In this document: piece by piece, positions 52,551 through 55,060 of the stretch
Layout of the letters: each line of letters begins with the position of its first letter
How positions within the stretch are numbered: the first letter of the stretch is position 1
From: Alphaproteobacteria bacterium
GTDB lineage: Bacteria > Pseudomonadota > Alphaproteobacteria > Rhodobacterales > Rhodobacteraceae
Assembly (NCBI GenBank): GCA_030426685.1
Contig: JAUHYC010000022.1
Location: 1-55,060, forward strand
DNA length: 55,060 bases
Direction: 5' to 3'
Program-made: the position numbers and the translations under genes
The notes under the pieces: model-generated
What the model was told of the DNA's origin: nothing
Seen by the model: the letters and a program-made list of their open reading frames with translations, nothing else
Database searches by the model: none

Positions 52551-55060
52551 ATGGCGATGGAAAAGACATTCAACGCGGCCGAGGCCGAGGCCCGCATATA
52601 CAAGGCCTGGGAACAGGCCGGAGCCTTCAAGGCCGGCGCGAACAAATCGCGCGACGAAAGCTTTACCATCATGATCCCGCCGCCCAACGTGACGGGTGCG
52701 CTGCATGTAGGCCATGCGTTCAACAACACGTTGCAGGACGTCCTGACCCGTTGGCACCGGATGCGGGGGTTCGACACCCTGTGGCAGCCCGGTCAGGACC
52801 ATGCAGGCATCGCCACCCAGATGCAGGTGGAAAAGATGCTGGCGGCGCAGGGCAACGAAGGGCGGCGCGAGCTTGGACGTGAGAAATTCCTTGAGAAGGT
52901 CTGGGAATGGAAGGGCGAATATGGCGGGACTATTATTGAACAGCTTAAGCGTCTCGGCGCCAGCTGCGACTGGTCGCGTAATGCCTTTACCATGGCAGGG
53001 GCTCCGGGGGACCCGCGCAAGGGGCACGAGAACTCACCAAACTTCCATGACGCGGTGATCAAGGTCTTCGTCGACATGTACGAGAAGGGTCTGATCTATC
53101 GCGGCAAGCGACTGGTCAACTGGGACCCGCATTTCGAGACCGCGATCTCGGATCTGGAGGTCGAGAATATCGAAGTCGCGGGCCATATGTGGCACTTCAA
53201 GTATCCGCTGGCCGGTGGTGAGACATATGAGTATTTGGAAAAAGATGAAGATGGGAATGTGATCTTCCGGGAAGAACGGGATTACATTTCGATCGCCACC
53301 ACACGTCCCGAAACCATGCTGGGTGACGGAGCGGTCGCGGTTCATCCATCGGATGAGCGTTACGCGCCCATCGTCGGTAAACTCTGCGAAATCCCCGTTG
53401 GCCCGAAAGAGCATCGCCGCCAGATTCCGATCATCACCGATGACTACCCGGACCCGGATTTCGGCTCGGGCGTGGTGAAGATCACCGGTGCGCATGATTT
53501 CAACGACAACATGGTGGCCAAGCGCGGCGGCATTCCGATGTACCGCCTGATGGACACCAAAGGCGCGATGCGGGCCGATGGCGCGCCTTACGCTGACGAG
53601 GCAAGTAAGGCGCAGGAATTCGCGCGTGGGCGCGAGTTCACCGAGAACGAGATCGACGCGATCAATCTGGTACCGGATCACCTGCGTGGCCTCGACCGGT
53701 TCGAGGCGCGCGCCAAGGTGGTCGAAGAGATCACTGCGGATGGTCTGGCCGTGATGTGCAGCCCGGATGATCCGCGTCTGGGGTCAAGCCGGGCTGAAGC
53801 CCGGCCTACGGAAGACGAAGACGGTAGGCCGGGCTTCAGCCCGGCACTCGTCCCGCTGGTCGAGAGCAAACCGATCATGCAGCCCTTTGGCGACCGCTCG
53901 AAAGTTGTCATCGAGCCAATGTTCACCGACCAGTGGTTCGTCGACGCCGCCAAGGTCGTTGGCCCCGCGCTGGACGCGGTCAAGGACGGCACGGTCAAGA
54001 TCATCCCCGAGTCGGGCGAGAAGACCTATTACCACTGGCTGGAAAACATCGAGCCGTGGTGCATCTCGCGCCAACTGTGGTGGGGGCATCAGATTCCGGT
54101 TTGGTATGGCCTCGATCTATCCGCCGAAGACTTCATCGACGATGAGAACGACGGCGACCTAGATCTGGTCGAATTGGGCCGTCTGCTCAATGAGGGCGGC
54201 ATGCTGCACCGTGGCAATGTCATGGAATGTGCGCCTAGTCTGGAGGCCGTTACCGAAAAATTCCTCGACGACAATGCAAACATCCCCAGCCCACTGAGCC
54301 ATGCGACGGTCATCGAAGTCGCCGACAAGCAGGAAGCGATCCATCAGTTCGCCGAAAGCCTTGCGCAATTCGCAGTCGAACAAGATCCGACCAAGCTGGT
54401 CTACCCGGTCTGGCGCGACCCCGACGTCCTCGACACGTGGTTCTCCTCCGGCCTCTGGCCCATCGGCACGCTGGGCTGGCCCGAGCAGACCGAGGAATTG
54501 GAGCGCTACTTCCCCACGGACGTTCTGATCACCGGCTTCGACATCCTGTTTTTCTGGGTCGCCCGGATGATGATGATGCAACTGGCCGTGGTGAACGAGA
54601 TTCCGTTCCACACCGTCTACCTGCACCAGCTCGTCCGCGACGAGAAGGGCAAGAAGATGTCCAAGACCACCGGCAACGTCATCGACCCGCTGGAGATCGT
54701 GGACGAATTCGGCGCCGACGCTCTGCGCTTTACCAACGCCTCGATGGCGGCGATTGGCGGCGTGCTGAAACTCAGCCGCGAACGCATCACCGGCTATCGC
54801 AACTTCGGCACCAAGCTGTGGAACGCCGTCCGCTTTGCCGAGATGAACGAGGTCTTCACCGACGCCGTGCCGCAATTGGATGTGGCTGATCTGAAGCCCA
54901 AAGCCGCCGTGAACCGCTGGATCATCGGTGAAACTGCCCGCGTGCGGGAAGAGGTCGACGCAGCGCTGGAAAGCTATCGCTTCAACGATGCAGCCAACGG
55001 GCTTTATGCCTTTGTCTGGGGCAAGGTCTGCGACTGGTACGTCGAACTGTCGAAACCCCT
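52551..55060 (+). CDS. valS: Valyl-tRNA synthetase, 3' end beyond the window
   Basis: The frame is open from ATG 52551 to the window end, 836 codons of an expected 950-1000. The HIGH motif is HVGH at residues 52-55 ([12 protein letters not shown]). The editing domain has [11 protein letters not shown], and the KMSKS loop reads KMSKT near residue 702 ([10 protein letters not shown]). It charges tRNA-Val in the cytoplasm. It is odd in one place: residues 413-432 are encoded by a 58-base paired palindrome of the local intergenic repeat family, which keeps the frame, between the DDPRLG segment and the [11 protein letters not shown] segment. A ribosome site is not strong. The gene is divergent from the molybdopterin subunit. 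Confidence 0.97.
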   Translation, partial: MAMEKTFNAAEAEARIYKAWEQAGAFKAGANKSRDESFTIMIPPPNVTGALHVGHAFNNTLQDVLTRWHRMRGFDTLWQPGQDHAGIATQMQVEKMLAAQGNEGRRELGREKFLEKVWEWKGEYGGTIIEQLKRLGASCDWSRNAFTMAGAPGDPRKGHENSPNFHDAVIKVFVDMYEKGLIYRGKRLVNWDPHFETAISDLEVENIEVAGHMWHFKYPLAGGETYEYLEKDEDGNVIFREERDYISIATTRPETMLGDGAVAVHPSDERYAPIVGKLCEIPVGPKEHRRQIPIITDDYPDPDFGSGVVKITGAHDFNDNMVAKRGGIPMYRLMDTKGAMRADGAPYADEASKAQEFARGREFTENEIDAINLVPDHLRGLDRFEARAKVVEEITADGLAVMCSPDDPRLGSSRAEARPTEDEDGRPGFSPALVPLVESKPIMQPFGDRSKVVIEPMFTDQWFVDAAKVVGPALDAVKDGTVKIIPESGEKTYYHWLENIEPWCISRQLWWGHQIPVWYGLDLSAEDFIDDENDGDLDLVELGRLLNEGGMLHRGNVMECAPSLEAVTEKFLDDNANIPSPLSHATVIEVADKQEAIHQFAESLAQFAVEQDPTKLVYPVWRDPDVLDTWFSSGLWPIGTLGWPEQTEELERYFPTDVLITGFDILFFWVARMMMMQLAVVNEIPFHTVYLHQLVRDEKGKKMSKTTGNVIDPLEIVDEFGADALRFTNASMAAIGGVLKLSRERITGYRNFGTKLWNAVRFAEMNEVFTDAVPQLDVADLKPKAAVNRWIIGETARVREEVDAALESYRFNDAANGLYAFVWGKVCDWYVELSKP
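53229..53250 (+). repeat. 22-base segment shared with the argF/argD intergenic repeat
   Basis: GAGTATTTGGAAAAAGATGA and the following AG are identical to 44528-44549. Within valS it encodes EYLEKDE, between the catalytic half and the editing domain. Whether this is an inserted repeat fragment or coincidence with native codons is open. Confidence 0.5.
53788..53845 (+). repeat. Paired palindromic element inside valS
   Basis: Two 22-base arms (53788-53809 and 53824-53845) are exact reverse complements, separated by 14 bases. Each arm is itself an 8-bp stem around GA or TC. The left arm equals the intergenic copy at 25850. The element has no stop codon in the valS frame. Confidence 0.9.

Overview
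The window reads as a chromosomal segment of a marine alphaproteobacterium of the Rhodobacterales, most likely the Roseobacter group (Ruegeria-like). Supporting signs are the alphaproteobacterial regulators GapR and GcrA, an NDUFA12-type complex I accessory protein, an ScfR-type regulator, the NDUFA12/MlaD/DUF2155/Aat gene cluster, GC-rich codon use and short GC-rich palindromic repeats between genes. No prophage, integrase, transposase, CRISPR array or rRNA is visible. One tRNA gene, tRNA-Thr(UGU), lies at the left edge.

Layout, left to right. 0-4.5 kb: tRNA-Thr, an unknown protein, gapR, two tiny genes, then a sulfide/persulfide operon of an MBL-fold persulfide dioxygenase-like enzyme, two YeeE/YedE half-transporters and a DUF442 sulfurtransferase-like protein. 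4.5-11 kb: a response regulator, a small membrane protein, a symporter-sensor kinase fusion and a FliM-like protein in one minus-strand run, followed by divergent ScfR-type and PAS-LuxR regulators. 11-17.5 kb: accBC, aat, the envelope/complex I trio, a Rid protein, clpX and clpP. 17.8-22.8 kb is the accessory-looking stretch: a broken SqrR/BigR-like regulator, an entericidin-like lipoprotein, a solitary Phd/YefM antitoxin-like gene with two TGTACA sites, small membrane or secreted proteins, a repeat mosaic and an AT-rich orphan. 22.8-26.3 kb: lepA bracketed by AT-rich orphans. 26.4-35 kb: LysR and HxlR regulators, an NTF2-like protein, a low-molecular-weight phosphatase, a CobB-type sirtuin, HdeD, a periplasmic copper chaperone pair, rpmB, a frameshifted Hint-domain repeat protein and meaB. 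35-49 kb: hrpB, two Nudix proteins, a PiT transporter, a ketopantoate reductase-like protein, a pirin/MarR cluster, argF-argD, EamA, an ABC-2 permease and gcrA. 49-55 kb: a DUF2235 hydrolase, an orphan molybdopterin-binding large subunit and the first 836 codons of valS.

Most interesting points. (1) valS contains a 58-base paired palindromic repeat (53788-53845), of the same family as intergenic copies near 21.4 and 25.85 kb, read through in frame as about 20 extra residues. (2) The SqrR/BigR-like repressor at 17816-18130 has a stop at codon 79 and has lost its first redox cysteine, while a sulfide operon with a matching candidate operator sits at 2.2-4.5 kb. (3) lepA is bracketed by two AT-rich orphan genes with palindromic repeats beyond them. 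(4) A solitary antitoxin-like gene has a pair of YefM-type operator cores and no toxin. No obviously complete new defence or secretion system was found.

Family assignments come from reading motifs and overall sequence character. No database search was run. Start sites were chosen by ribosome-binding sites and family length.
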